A stretch of 64,000 nt of DNA from Szabonella sp046295215 (lineage in GTDB: Bacteria > Pseudomonadota > Alphaproteobacteria > Rhodobacterales > Rhodobacteraceae), in the NCBI GenBank assembly GCA_046295215.1, contig JBKBNP010000028.1, positions 1-64,000 of the forward strand, in the 5' to 3' direction. This document shows, in pieces, positions 1 to 8,578 of the stretch; within the stretch, counting starts at the first letter, position 1, and each line of letters starts with the position of its first letter. Under the pieces are notes generated by a model. It worked only from the letters and a program-made list of their open reading frames with translations, ran no database searches and was not told the origin of the DNA. The position numbers were made by a program, and so were the translations under genes.

Positions 1-32
1 AGGTCAATGCCGATGATGGCAACTTCCGACAT
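1..32 (-). CDS. IS110-family transposase, N-terminal fragment (runs off the window)
   Basis: Only the first eleven codons are inside the window. They read MSEVAIIGIDL, which matches the start of the RuvC-like (DEDD) domain of IS110-family transposases, normally a small hydrophobic strand ending in G-x-D-L. An AGAGG-type ribosome binding site sits upstream on the minus strand. The call rests on this short motif and the preceding purine-rich site, so it is tentative; the rest of the gene lies to the left of the window. Confidence 0.5.
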   Translation of the reverse strand, partial: MSEVAIIGID

Positions 33-101
33 GGATGTCCTCTCTTCCTGTGATGGCTTCAACACTCATCACATTGGCACAGTGCGATGCCGTCAGGAGG
101 G
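1..101 (-). mobile_element. Probable IS110-family element, transposase-proximal end
   Basis: The transposase fragment at 1-32 is followed by about 70 bp without a gene, and then by sequence from about 102 that reads as the interior of an unrelated plus-strand gene. The element end is placed near 101/102 because the 20 bp from 102 on match a perfect hairpin found elsewhere in the window (43364-43383), as expected if the element landed inside such a sequence. IS110 elements lack terminal inverted repeats, so the exact end cannot be read from the sequence. Confidence 0.35.
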
Positions 102-266
102 GGCATCCACGCCATCAGCAGAGTCAAGGAGATGGTCGAACCGGAACTGCTGGAAAAAATGGGCGCCCGCCAGTCATCCGGCGAGGCTGCCGAAACGGCA
201 GCGGCCGGATCGGCGCCGGAACCCGCCAGGGAACCCGCAAAGAAGCGCGGAAATTCGAAAGCCTGA
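87..266 (+). pseudogene. 3' fragment of an interrupted plus-strand gene
   Basis: From about 102 to the stop at 264-266 a plus-strand frame reads as normal coding sequence: an acidic helix (VKEMVEPELLEKMGARQ) followed by an Ala/Pro/Lys-rich tail ending GNSKA. No start codon or upstream body exists because the IS110-like end lies directly to the left; the ATG at 87 is probably incidental. The gene is not recognised. It converges on the GST gene with 26 bp between the stops. Confidence 0.4.
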
Positions 267-292
267 ACCCAGCCGTCTCAACCGGACGCGCT

Positions 293-958
293 TCAGAAAT
301 CCAGGTCCGCATAATGTGCCGGGGGCGGGAACCCCGGCACCTGATCGGCCAGCAGCGGGCGGAAGGAGGGGCGCGACTTGATCTTGGCATACCAGTCCTT
401 GACGTTCGCGCTGCGGTTCCAGTCCACATCCGAAATGTAATCGAGACAGGACAGATGGGCTGCGGCGGTGAAATCCGCGAGACTCATCGCATCCCCGGCC
501 AGCCAGCGGCGCTGGTCCAGAAGCCATGCCATGTAATCGAGATGATACTTGATCCGCGAGGCTCCGAATTTCACCGCGCGGCTGTCGGGGTATCCCTGGC
601 CCATGATCTTCTTGTTGACGCGCTCATAGAGCAGTTTGGAGGTCACTTCCTCATGGAACTTGTCGTCGAACCAGGCGCAGATGCGGCGCACCTCGTATCG
701 GCCTTCGGCATCGCGCGGCATCAGCTGGGGCTGGGGCACCGTCTCTTCCAGCCATTCGCAGATCGCCTGACTTTCGGACATCGTCCGCCCGTCGGTTTTC
801 AGCACCGGCACCTTGCCCGCCGGATTGCGGCGCAGAAACTCGGCGGAAGGCTCCCAATAGCGCTCCTCGACCAGTTCCACCTCCAGCCGCTTTTCCGCAA
901 GCGTCAGGCGCACCTTGCGGCAGAATGGCGACAGTGGAAAATGATAGAGGCGGTTCAT
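293..958 (-). CDS. Glutathione S-transferase family protein
   Basis: A 221-residue protein with the two-domain GST layout. The thioredoxin-fold N-terminal domain (about 1-80) starts MNRLYHFPLSPFCRK, with the cis-Pro loop at N-P-A-G-K-V-P-V and the glutathione-binding E-S-Q-A-I segment near residue 64. The C-terminal helical domain contains the D-W-N-R and A-D-F-T-A-A elements typical of GSTs. Such proteins conjugate or reduce electrophiles with glutathione in the cytosol; the substrate cannot be told. It is a single gene, 56 bp downstream of mtgA on the same strand. Confidence 0.88.
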   Translation of the reverse strand: MNRLYHFPLSPFCRKVRLTLAEKRLEVELVEERYWEPSAEFLRRNPAGKVPVLKTDGRTMSESQAICEWLEETVPQPQLMPRDAEGRYEVRRICAWFDDKFHEEVTSKLLYERVNKKIMGQGYPDSRAVKFGASRIKYHLDYMAWLLDQRRWLAGDAMSLADFTAAAHLSCLDYISDVDWNRSANVKDWYAKIKSRPSFRPLLADQVPGFPPPAHYADLDF

Positions 959-1014
959 GCCCTTTGGCCCTTCGGTTTTCGGTCTGCCTACTTAGCCGCG
1001 TGGGGGCAACGAGT

Positions 1015-1746
1015 TCAATCCTCGAAACAGGCGGCCCGCCCGTCCGCGCGGATCGTTTCCGCCCCATCCATGATCGATGCCGTCCTGCGGCGCAGGAAAT
1101 CGGTGGGCCGCGCCGGGTTGCGCCGCTTGGGGTCCGGCAGGATCGCCGCCAGCCTTGCCGCCTGAACCGGGGTCAGCTTGGCCGGTTCCACCTGGAAATG
1201 CGTGGCCGCCGCCGCCTTGATGCCGAACACGCCCTCGCCGAACTCCGCGACATTGAGGTAAACCTCAAGGATGCGCCGCTTGGTCCAGACGGTTTCCACC
1301 ATCGGGGTCAGAACCGCCTCGGCGGCCTTGCGGGCGTAATTGCGCCCGTGCCACAGAAAAACGTTCTTGACGACCTGCTGGCTGATGGTGGAGGCGCCGC
1401 GATTGCCGCCCGCATCGATGGCCCGCCGGATCGCCCCCATGTCAAAGCCCCAGTGCAGGCAGTAATTGGCATCCTCCGCCGCCACCACCGACCGCGCCAT
1501 GACCGGGGCGATGTCGTCCCAGGCCACCCATTCCTGGCTGATCCCGCCCAGGCGGCGGCTTTCCTGCATCATGTAGATGTTGGTCGGCGGGTTGACGATG
1601 GCAAACAGCACGACGATCCCCAGCACCGCCAGCGCGACACCGGCCAGACCCCGCAATATCCTGCGCCGCCAGCGCGGCCAGAGGCCGCCCTTTGCAGGGG
1701 TCTTGGACTTGGTCTTGCCGCGCTTCGCCATGATCCCTTTAGCCAT
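1015..1746 (-). CDS. mtgA: Monofunctional biosynthetic peptidoglycan transglycosylase
   Basis: This 243-residue GT51 enzyme polymerises lipid II into glycan strands at the periplasmic face of the inner membrane. A basic N-terminus (about 1-28) is followed by one membrane segment (about 32-52). The catalytic motifs are visible: E-D-A-N with H-W-G-F (first glutamate region), R-G-A-S-T-I-S-Q-Q-V-V-K-N, and R-K-A-A-E-A with K-R-R-I-L-E-x-Y-L-N. No penicillin-binding domain follows, which is the MtgA type. The start could also be the ATG at 1731; neither has a strong ribosome binding site. Confidence 0.93.
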   Translation of the reverse strand: MAKGIMAKRGKTKSKTPAKGGLWPRWRRRILRGLAGVALAVLGIVVLFAIVNPPTNIYMMQESRRLGGISQEWVAWDDIAPVMARSVVAAEDANYCLHWGFDMGAIRRAIDAGGNRGASTISQQVVKNVFLWHGRNYARKAAEAVLTPMVETVWTKRRILEVYLNVAEFGEGVFGIKAAAATHFQVEPAKLTPVQAARLAAILPDPKRRNPARPTDFLRRRTASIMDGAETIRADGRAACFED

Positions 1747-1789
1747 GAAGCCGCGCGCGGGGCAAGGGCAGGGCGGTGGCCCGGCGCGA

Positions 1790-2086
1790 TCAGCGTTTGC
1801 GCACGAACTCGCAGCGCAGGACCAGCCCCTTCATCGTGTCATGGCGGCAGTCGATTTCCTCCGGATTGTCCGTCAACCGGATGGACCGGATCACCGTGCC
1901 CTGTTTCAGCGTGGTGCCCGCACCCTTGACCTTCAGATCCTTTATCAGCGTCACGCTGTCGCCATCGGCCAGCAGATTGCCCGACGCATCACGTACCTCG
2001 CGCGCGCCGGTTTCAGCCACCAGTTCCGATGCCGGTCGCCATTCGCCCGTCACCTCGTCATAGACATAGTCGTCATCCCCGGTCAT
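1790..2086 (-). CDS. PhnA-domain protein without the zinc ribbon
   Basis: A 98-residue protein whose C-terminal two thirds match the PhnA/YjdM domain (D-G-D-S-V-T-L-I-K-D-L-K-V-K-G, then T-L-K-Q-G-T and E-I-D-C). The family function is unclear; the old name 'alkylphosphonate utilisation' is historical. Family members usually carry a four-cysteine zinc ribbon before this domain, but here it is absent and the N-terminus is a short acidic stretch (TGDDDYVYDEVTGEW). The start at 2086 is chosen because AAAGGGATC precedes it; an upstream in-frame ATG at 2146 would add a low-complexity extension. Confidence 0.8.
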   Translation of the reverse strand: MTGDDDYVYDEVTGEWRPASELVAETGAREVRDASGNLLADGDSVTLIKDLKVKGAGTTLKQGTVIRSIRLTDNPEEIDCRHDTMKGLVLRCEFVRKR

Positions 2087-2155
2087 GGCGGATCCCTTTG
2101 CGTCGCTGTCAGCACCGCTCCTACGCCCGGCGCGGCGGCAGGACAACCCGGCCGA

Positions 2156-3076
2156 TCACGCCGCGCAGAGAACCCGCGCCTCGCGACCAAGCGGAATGGG
2201 CCGGGCGGCGCGGCGGACGCTTCGCCCGGTCCGGTCACCAAGTTCGGGAAACAGCGCAAGGATCTCGCGTGCGGTCTGTCCCTCGCCTTTCAGGATCAGG
2301 TCGCCCGGATGCAGGCTTTCCGCCGCCGCCCCTTCGGCAAAGATCACCTCATGCCGGGCGAACAACAGATGCAGATAGGTCACCTCGGCGCGTGGAACCC
2401 GCAGGATGGTGTCGCCATTGACCAGATGTTTGGCCGCGACCAGAACCTCCTCCTCACCGAAATACAGTTCCGCCTTCCAGCCCTCCACCAGCATCCGGTG
2501 ATTGGGCGATATTTCCAGCGCGCGGTCATTGCCCATCGCCCCCGCCATGAACCGGATCGGCGCATGTTCGCCAAGACCCGGCACCGTGGTCTGCCCGATC
2601 CAGCGCAGCGGCTGCAAACCATTGTCGCGCGTCATCACCAGATCGCCCGGGCGCAGATCCTCCACTGGAACGCAGCTCCGGTCAGTTTCGATCAGCGTTC
2701 CGGCCACAAAGCAGGGCACCGGGCCGACCTGATATTCGGTCGATGTGGTGACAAAGGTCGAGGACCGGAAAAAGATGTTGTTCTGCAACACGGTTCCATC
2801 GGTCGGCATGAAAACCGCCGGGGCGCCTGCACGATAAAAAGTGACTCCGGTGATCGTGTAATCCGCCCCGTTGCGGGTGTTTCGCACGGTGATCGTGTCC
2901 CCGACCCAGACATTCGTGACGGTGAACCCGCCAATCGTATCGCCGCCCGTAATGCGGATGAACCCGTCGTCATTCTGGTCCGTCACCGTCAGCGTGACCG
3001 GCGAAAACCGGGCGTTCTGTGCAGGCGGGTTGCCCGGATCCAGAACATAGAAGGCAAAACTGTAATTCGTCGGCAT
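2156..3076 (-). CDS. Hint (Hedgehog/intein-type) domain protein
   Basis: A 306-residue protein. The first ~115 residues form a beta-rich, Thr/Asn/Val-rich region without an obvious signal peptide. A Hint domain follows from about 125 to 265, recognisable by C-F-V-A-G-T-L-I-E-T, the P-V-E-D-L-R-P-G-D-L-V block, the L-R-W-I-G turn, S-P-N-H-R-M-L and the A-K-H-L-V-N-G-D-T-I block. In Hedgehog and inteins this fold carries out N-S acyl shift and self-cleavage. Free-standing bacterial versions like this one are common in Rhodobacterales; their role is not established. It is probably exported through a C-terminal signal, which is an inference from relatives. Confidence 0.85.
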   Translation of the reverse strand: MPTNYSFAFYVLDPGNPPAQNARFSPVTLTVTDQNDDGFIRITGGDTIGGFTVTNVWVGDTITVRNTRNGADYTITGVTFYRAGAPAVFMPTDGTVLQNNIFFRSSTFVTTSTEYQVGPVPCFVAGTLIETDRSCVPVEDLRPGDLVMTRDNGLQPLRWIGQTTVPGLGEHAPIRFMAGAMGNDRALEISPNHRMLVEGWKAELYFGEEEVLVAAKHLVNGDTILRVPRAEVTYLHLLFARHEVIFAEGAAAESLHPGDLILKGEGQTAREILALFPELGDRTGRSVRRAARPIPLGREARVLCAA

Positions 3077-3190
3077 ATCTGCCCCCGCGAAACCATTTTT
3101 TCTGTTTCACGGTCAAATCGGGCAGAATTGTCACCTAATCTGGATGAAGAAGGGGCGTTTCCGAGCCACCGTCGCTCAAACTTAAAGTAA

Positions 3191-3212
3191 AGCCCCCGCC
3201 GAAACGGGGGCT
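3191..3212 (-). terminator. Rho-independent terminator after gltB
   Basis: The arms AGCCCCCG (3191-3198) and CGGGGGCT (3205-3212) enclose a six-base loop. On the minus strand the stem is followed by a T-rich stretch (TTTACTTT), about 30 bp past the gltB stop. It would end the gltD-gltB operon transcript. Confidence 0.8.
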
Positions 3213-3240
3213 CTCTTCGTTCCGCAGCGTGCGCAACTGT

Positions 3241-6200
3241 TTATTCGGCGGGCATCCGCACATCTTCGGGCGACAGCGGGTGCGGGATCTTGTCCAGCAT
3301 CTCCTTCGGACAGGCCTGTAGGAAATTGCCCCGCTCCTCTGCCCAGTGATCAAGGATGCGCCGCGCCTTCAACGACCCGGTCTCGGCGGCGTGTTGCTCG
3401 ATCAGACCCTTCAACTGCGCCTCCCAATGCGGATGGGTGACGGTGCAGGTGACAAGGCTTTCAAGGTTCATGAACTCCTCCGCCATGCCTTCGGGATCAT
3501 AAAGATAGGCCATGCCGCCCGTCATCCCCGCCCCGAAATTCGCGCCGATCCGGCCCAGGATCACGGCAACGCCCCCGGTCATGTATTCGCACCCGTTGGA
3601 CCCGCAGCCCTCGACCACCACGGATGCGCCCGAATTGCGCACCGCGAACCGCTCGCCCGCACGACCGGCGGCAAAGAGCTTGCCCCCCGTTGCTCCGTAG
3701 AGCACCGTGTTGCCGATGATCGTGTTCTGCGATGCATCCAGCGGGGACGACATCGGCGGGCGCACCACGATCAGCCCGCCACTGAGTCCCTTGCCGACAT
3801 AATCATTGGCATCGCCCTGCACCTCGATCTTGAGCCCTTGCACCGCAAAGGCCCCGAGGCTCTGGCCACAAGACCCCGCCAGCTTCACCGTCAGGTGATC
3901 GGGCTGCAGGCTGTTCTTCATGCCGAACTGCCGCACGATATGGCTCGATGCCCGCGTCCCGATGGTGCGGTGCGTGTTGCGCACGGCATAGGACAGTTGC
4001 ATCTTTTCGCCATCCTCGAAGAACCGCGCGCCATCGCGGATGATCTCGGCATCCAGCGTATCAGGCACCGCGTTGCGCGGCTTGGAGCGGTCATAGGTGA
4101 TCCGGTGCGCGCCATCGACGGTAATCAGCAGCGGGTTCAGGTCCAGATCGTCCAGATGCGCCGATCCGCGCGAAACCTGCGTCAGCAGATCCGCCCGGCC
4201 GATGATCTCATCCATCGACCGCGCGCCGAGGCTCGCCAGCAATTCCCGCACCTCCTGCGCATAGAAGGTGATGAGGTTCACCACCTTGTCCGCATTGCCG
4301 GTGAACTTGGCGCGCAGCGCCTCGTTCTGGGTGCAGACGCCGACCGGGCAGGTGTTGGACTGGCACTGGCGCACCATGATGCAGCCCATCGCGATCAGCG
4401 CCGCCGTGCCGATGCCGTATTCCTCGGCCCCCATCATCGCCGCCATGATGATGTCGCGCCCGGTGCGCAGGCCGCCATCGGTGCGCAGCGTCACCCGGTC
4501 GCGCAGGTTGTTCATCGACAAGACCTGATGCGCCTCGGTCAGCCCCATTTCCCAGGGCAGACCCGCATATTTGATCGACGTGGCGGGGCTGGCCCCGGTG
4601 CCGCCGTTATGGCCGGAAATCAGGATGATATCCGCCTTGGCCTTGGCCACGCCCGCTGCAATCGTGCCGACACCCGAGCTTGAGACCAGCTTCACCGTCA
4701 CCTTGGCGCGCGGGTTGATCTGTTTCAGGTCATAGATGAGCTGCGCCAGATCCTCGATGGAATAGATGTCGTGGTGCGGCGGGGGCGAAATCAGCGTCAC
4801 CCCTTGGGTCGAATGGCGCAGCCGCGCGATCAGGGCCGTCACCTTCATCCCCGGCAACTGCCCGCCCTCACCGGGCTTGGCCCCCTGCGCCACCTTGATT
4901 TCCAGTTCCTCGCAGGCATTGAGGTATTCCGCCGTCACGCCAAAGCGCCCCGAGGCCACCTGCTTGATCTTGGCCGAGGGGTTGTCTCCATTCGGTTCCG
5001 GCAGGAAATGCGCCGGATCCTCGCCACCCTCGCCGCTGTCGGATTTGGCCCCGATCCGGTTCATCGCCACGTTCAGCGTCTTGTGCGCCTCGGGCGACAG
5101 CGCGCCAAGGCTCATCCCCGGGGTCACGAACCGCTTGCGGATCGAGGTGATCGATTCCACCTCCTCGATCGGCACCGGCTTGCCCAGCGCCTTGATGTCC
5201 AGAAGGTCGCGGATATGGATCGGCGGATTGGCCCGCATCGCCGCCGAATACTGTTTCCACAGGTCATAGCTGGCGCGGTCGCAGGCCGATTGCAGCATAT
5301 GCATGGTCTGCGCTTCCCAGGCGTGTTTCTCGCCCGACCGCCGCGCCTTGTAGATGCCGCCGATGGGCAGCACATCCGCGCCCCCCAGCCATCCCTTCGC
5401 ATGGACCTCCTCCAGCTTGTGCTGGATGCCGCTCACCCCGATGCCGGAGATCCGGCTGTGCATGCCGGGGAAATATTCCGCCACCATGGCGCGGCTCAAT
5501 CCCACCGCCTCGAAGTTCAGCCCGCCACGATAGGAGGAGACGACCGAAATGCCCATCTTGGACATGATCTTCAAAAGCCCGCCGTCGATGGCCTCGCGAT
5601 AGCGCCGGGTCGCATCCGTCAGGCTGCCCTCCAGCAATCCGCGCGCGATCCGGTCGGCAATGCTGTCCTGCGCCAGATAGGCATTCACCGTCGTCGCCCC
5701 GCAGCCGATCAGCACCGCGAAATAATGCGGGTCGATACATTCCGCAGACCGCACATTGACCGAACAGAAGGTCCGCAACCCCTTGCGCGTCAGCCAGCTA
5801 TGCACCGCCGATGTCGCAAGGATCATCGGCATCGCCACGCGGCCCGGCCCCTGTTGTTCATCCGTCAGCACCAGATGCGCGGCACCCGAGCGCACCGCAT
5901 CCTCGGCCTCGGCGCGGATTCGTTCCAGCCCCTGCCGCAGCGAATCCGCACCTTTTTCAAACGTGCAGTCGATATGCGCGACCTGCTCGCCGAAATGCTG
6001 CACCATCACCTTGAACTCGGCATTGGCAATGAAGGGGCTTTCCAGCACCAGAATTTCCGTCTGGCTGGAATTTTCGTCCAGCACGTTCTTGAGGTTGCCG
6101 AACCGCGTCTTGAGGCTCATCACCCGGCTTTCGCGCAAGCTGTCGATGGGCGGGTTCGTGACCTGGCTGAAATTCTGCCGGAAGAAATGCGACAGGGGCC

Positions 6201-7773
6201 GGTAGACCGAGGACAGCACGGCGGCAGGCGTGTCATCACCCATCGAGGCGATCATCTCCTTGCCATCCTCCGCCATCGGCAGCAGAACCTGTTCCAGTTC
6301 CTCAAGGCTGTAGCCCGCCGCGATCTGGCGTTTGCGCAACTCCGCCCCGGTGAAATCGGGCTCCTCCGGCACGTCGCGCAGCAGCGTGTTCAGGTCCACG
6401 ACCTTCTCGATCCACTCGCTGTAGGGGTTTGCCCCCGCCAGCTTGTCCTTCATCTCGGCGTCGCGGAACAGGCGGCCTGTCACCATGTCCACAGCGATCA
6501 TCTGCCCCGGCCCGAGCGCGCCCTTTTCCCGCACGGTGGTCTCATCGACCGGCACCATTCCCGCCTCGGACCCTGCAATCAGCATCCCGTCCCCGGTCAC
6601 GACATAGCGCATCGGGCGCAACCCGTTGCGGTCAAGACCGCCGCAGACCCAGCGGCCATCGGTCATGGCCAGCGCCGCCGGCCCGTCCCAGGGTTCCATC
6701 ACCGCGTTGCAATAGGCATACATGTCCGCCCAGGCCTGCGGCATGTCGGTGGTGGTCTTGCTCCAGGCTTCCGGCACCAGCATGGTCTTGGCCATGGGGG
6801 CCGACCGGCCCGACCGCACCAGAACCTCGAACACCGCATCCAGCGCGCCGGAATCCGACGTGCCCTGCGGGATGATCGGCTTGATGTCCTCTGCCGCCTC
6901 GCCGAAATTGTTGGATGCCATGCGGATCTCATGGCTGCGCATCCAGTTCACATTGCCCTTCAGCGTGTTGATCTCGCCATTATGGGCCAGCATGCGGAAA
7001 GGCTGCGCCAGCCACCATTGCGGGAAGGTGTTGGTGCTGTAACGCTGGTGATAGATGGCAAAGGCGGATTCAAACCGGTCATCCATCAGGTCGGGATAGA
7101 ACACCGCCACCTGTTCGGCCAGCATCATGCCCTTGTAGATGATCGACCGGCAGGACAGGCTGCACAGGTAAAGCTGCGTGATCTGCGACGCGATGGCCGC
7201 CTTCTCGATACGGCGGCGGATGATGTAAAGCTCGCGCTCGAACTGTTCGGCGTCGATGTCCTTTTCACAGCGGATCAGGATCTGCTCGATCTCGGGGCGC
7301 GTCGCATTGGCCTTTTCACCCAGCACGGTGGTATCCACCGGCACATGCCGCCAGCCATAGATATAGTGCCCCATCCGCAGCACTTCCGTTTCCACGATGG
7401 TCCGGCAGCGTTCCTGCGCGCCGAAATCCGTGCGCGGCAGGAACACCTGCCCCACGGCAATCAGCTTGCCCATGTCGGGTTCATGCCCGGTGCGGCGCAC
7501 CTGGTCATAAAAGAACCTGACCGGGATCTGCACATGGATCCCCGCCCCGTCGCCGGTCTTGCCATCGGCATCGACCGCCCCCCGGTGCCAGACCGCCCTC
7601 AGCGCGGAAATGCCGTTTTCCACCACCTTGCGCGAGGGCTTGCCCGAAATGGCCACCACCAGCCCGACCCCGCAGGAAGAATGTTCGTCATCGGCCTTGT
7701 AGAGCCCGTTGGCATCCAGAAAGGCGCGCTTGGCTTCCTCGGCGGCAACCCAGGCATCATCATACCGCGTCAT
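3241..7773 (-). CDS. gltB: Glutamate synthase (NADPH) large subunit
   Basis: This 1510-residue subunit transfers the amide of glutamine to 2-oxoglutarate, giving two glutamates. Its N-terminal class II amidotransferase domain uses Cys34 (H-S-S-C-G-V-G), normally exposed after propeptide removal. The central domain, the FMN-binding synthase domain (S-G-H-N-G-G-T-G-A-S-P) and the 3Fe-4S cysteines near residues 1128-1145 (C-I-M-V-R-Q-C-Q-S-N-T-C-P-V-G) follow, then the GXGXG beta-helix domain with G-x-x-G-G repeats. Length is normal. It is the last gene of its operon and overlaps the preceding gene by 4 bp, so translation is probably coupled. It is separated from gltD by four other genes. Confidence 0.97.
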   Translation of the reverse strand: MTRYDDAWVAAEEAKRAFLDANGLYKADDEHSSCGVGLVVAISGKPSRKVVENGISALRAVWHRGAVDADGKTGDGAGIHVQIPVRFFYDQVRRTGHEPDMGKLIAVGQVFLPRTDFGAQERCRTIVETEVLRMGHYIYGWRHVPVDTTVLGEKANATRPEIEQILIRCEKDIDAEQFERELYIIRRRIEKAAIASQITQLYLCSLSCRSIIYKGMMLAEQVAVFYPDLMDDRFESAFAIYHQRYSTNTFPQWWLAQPFRMLAHNGEINTLKGNVNWMRSHEIRMASNNFGEAAEDIKPIIPQGTSDSGALDAVFEVLVRSGRSAPMAKTMLVPEAWSKTTTDMPQAWADMYAYCNAVMEPWDGPAALAMTDGRWVCGGLDRNGLRPMRYVVTGDGMLIAGSEAGMVPVDETTVREKGALGPGQMIAVDMVTGRLFRDAEMKDKLAGANPYSEWIEKVVDLNTLLRDVPEEPDFTGAELRKRQIAAGYSLEELEQVLLPMAEDGKEMIASMGDDTPAAVLSSVYRPLSHFFRQNFSQVTNPPIDSLRESRVMSLKTRFGNLKNVLDENSSQTEILVLESPFIANAEFKVMVQHFGEQVAHIDCTFEKGADSLRQGLERIRAEAEDAVRSGAAHLVLTDEQQGPGRVAMPMILATSAVHSWLTRKGLRTFCSVNVRSAECIDPHYFAVLIGCGATTVNAYLAQDSIADRIARGLLEGSLTDATRRYREAIDGGLLKIMSKMGISVVSSYRGGLNFEAVGLSRAMVAEYFPGMHSRISGIGVSGIQHKLEEVHAKGWLGGADVLPIGGIYKARRSGEKHAWEAQTMHMLQSACDRASYDLWKQYSAAMRANPPIHIRDLLDIKALGKPVPIEEVESITSIRKRFVTPGMSLGALSPEAHKTLNVAMNRIGAKSDSGEGGEDPAHFLPEPNGDNPSAKIKQVASGRFGVTAEYLNACEELEIKVAQGAKPGEGGQLPGMKVTALIARLRHSTQGVTLISPPPHHDIYSIEDLAQLIYDLKQINPRAKVTVKLVSSSGVGTIAAGVAKAKADIILISGHNGGTGASPATSIKYAGLPWEMGLTEAHQVLSMNNLRDRVTLRTDGGLRTGRDIIMAAMMGAEEYGIGTAALIAMGCIMVRQCQSNTCPVGVCTQNEALRAKFTGNADKVVNLITFYAQEVRELLASLGARSMDEIIGRADLLTQVSRGSAHLDDLDLNPLLITVDGAHRITYDRSKPRNAVPDTLDAEIIRDGARFFEDGEKMQLSYAVRNTHRTIGTRASSHIVRQFGMKNSLQPDHLTVKLAGSCGQSLGAFAVQGLKIEVQGDANDYVGKGLSGGLIVVRPPMSSPLDASQNTIIGNTVLYGATGGKLFAAGRAGERFAVRNSGASVVVEGCGSNGCEYMTGGVAVILGRIGANFGAGMTGGMAYLYDPEGMAEEFMNLESLVTCTVTHPHWEAQLKGLIEQHAAETGSLKARRILDHWAEERGNFLQACPKEMLDKIPHPLSPEDVRMPAE

Positions 7774-8204
7774 TGGTCGTCTCCTTCATTCGTGATGCCG
7801 ATGGACGCGAGAAACTCCGCCTCGGTCAGTCTGGGATGGTCGCCCGCATAAGCAAAACCGGCAGGCTTCCGGTCGATATAGATTTCCTTGGTCAGCGGAA
7901 AATCCGCCGCTCCGGCGAACAGCCCCGCCGAAACCGCATGGAAGGGCCGCGCCGGATCGGTCAGCGCATACCACAGCGGCGTGCCACAGGCCTCGCAGCT
8001 CGCCCGCTCGGCCCAATCGGATGACCGGAACAGACGGATCGGGCCATGATGCTCCAGCGTGCCGGGGGCCGCATCGATCTCCAGAAAGGCGCTGCCGGTC
8101 CAGCGGCGGCACATCGAACAATGGCAGGCGTGCAGTTCCCGTGCGGCGGGAACCATGGAAATCGTTACCGCCCCGCACAGGCAATTCCCCTCGATCCGGC
8201 TCAT
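7770..8204 (-). CDS. GFA/CENP-V family zinc protein
   Basis: A 144-residue protein of the Gfa-like fold. Zinc-binding cysteines are seen in G-N-C-L-C-G-A-V near the N-terminus, in C-H-C-S-M-C (about 28-33) and in C-E-A-C-G-T-P-L (about 70-77). The family takes its name from a proposed glutathione-dependent formaldehyde-activating enzyme, but most members have no proven reaction. It overlaps both neighbours by 4 bp inside the gltD-gltB operon. Confidence 0.88.
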   Translation of the reverse strand: MSRIEGNCLCGAVTISMVPAARELHACHCSMCRRWTGSAFLEIDAAPGTLEHHGPIRLFRSSDWAERASCEACGTPLWYALTDPARPFHAVSAGLFAGAADFPLTKEIYIDRKPAGFAYAGDHPRLTEAEFLASIGITNEGDDQ

Positions 8205-8578
8205 CCCTTCAACCCCTCCCGCATGTCGCTGATCATCGACGCATAGGCCTCGTTCGGGGTCAGCGACCAGGCGCTGGCCTCGTCATTTTCCCAGGCCATC
8301 AGCCAGACCGCATGCTGCATATCGAACGCGGCCTGATCCACCTCGAACGGCGCGGCCACGCTCATCTCGCCATCAAAGGCTGCGGATTCCCAGAACGGCG
8401 CATGGCTCATCACCGGCATATCGGGCAGGCCGGTGGTCACCACAAGACTCGCGACCGGCTGGCGCGCGTCGCGCCCCAGATCGGAGGGCAGATCGACCCG
8501 GCCGATCCAGATATGCACCGGGTCATGTCCCTCCTGATGGCAGGTGTAGAACCCGCCCATCACCAGCTCAATCGACAT
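8201..8578 (-). CDS. Conserved hypothetical protein, 125 aa
   Basis: A small acidic cytosolic protein beginning MSIELVMGGFYTCHQEGHDP, with a W-L-M-A-W-E-N-D segment near residues 92-99 and no membrane segment or signal. The family is not recognised. The start at 8578 overlaps the end of the upstream gene by 11 bp, and the stop overlaps the next gene by 4 bp. This tight packing supports the start choice over upstream in-frame codons. The function is unknown; the context is nitrogen assimilation. Confidence 0.65.
   Translation of the reverse strand: MSIELVMGGFYTCHQEGHDPVHIWIGRVDLPSDLGRDARQPVASLVVTTGLPDMPVMSHAPFWESAAFDGEMSVAAPFEVDQAAFDMQHAVWLMAWENDEASAWSLTPNEAYASMISDMREGLKG

Noticed and set aside
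4771..7851. Long plus-strand open frame of about 1026 codons opposite gltB
   Set aside because: It is His/Arg/Pro-rich with no family resemblance and mirrors the strongly coding gltB strand; a high-GC artefact.
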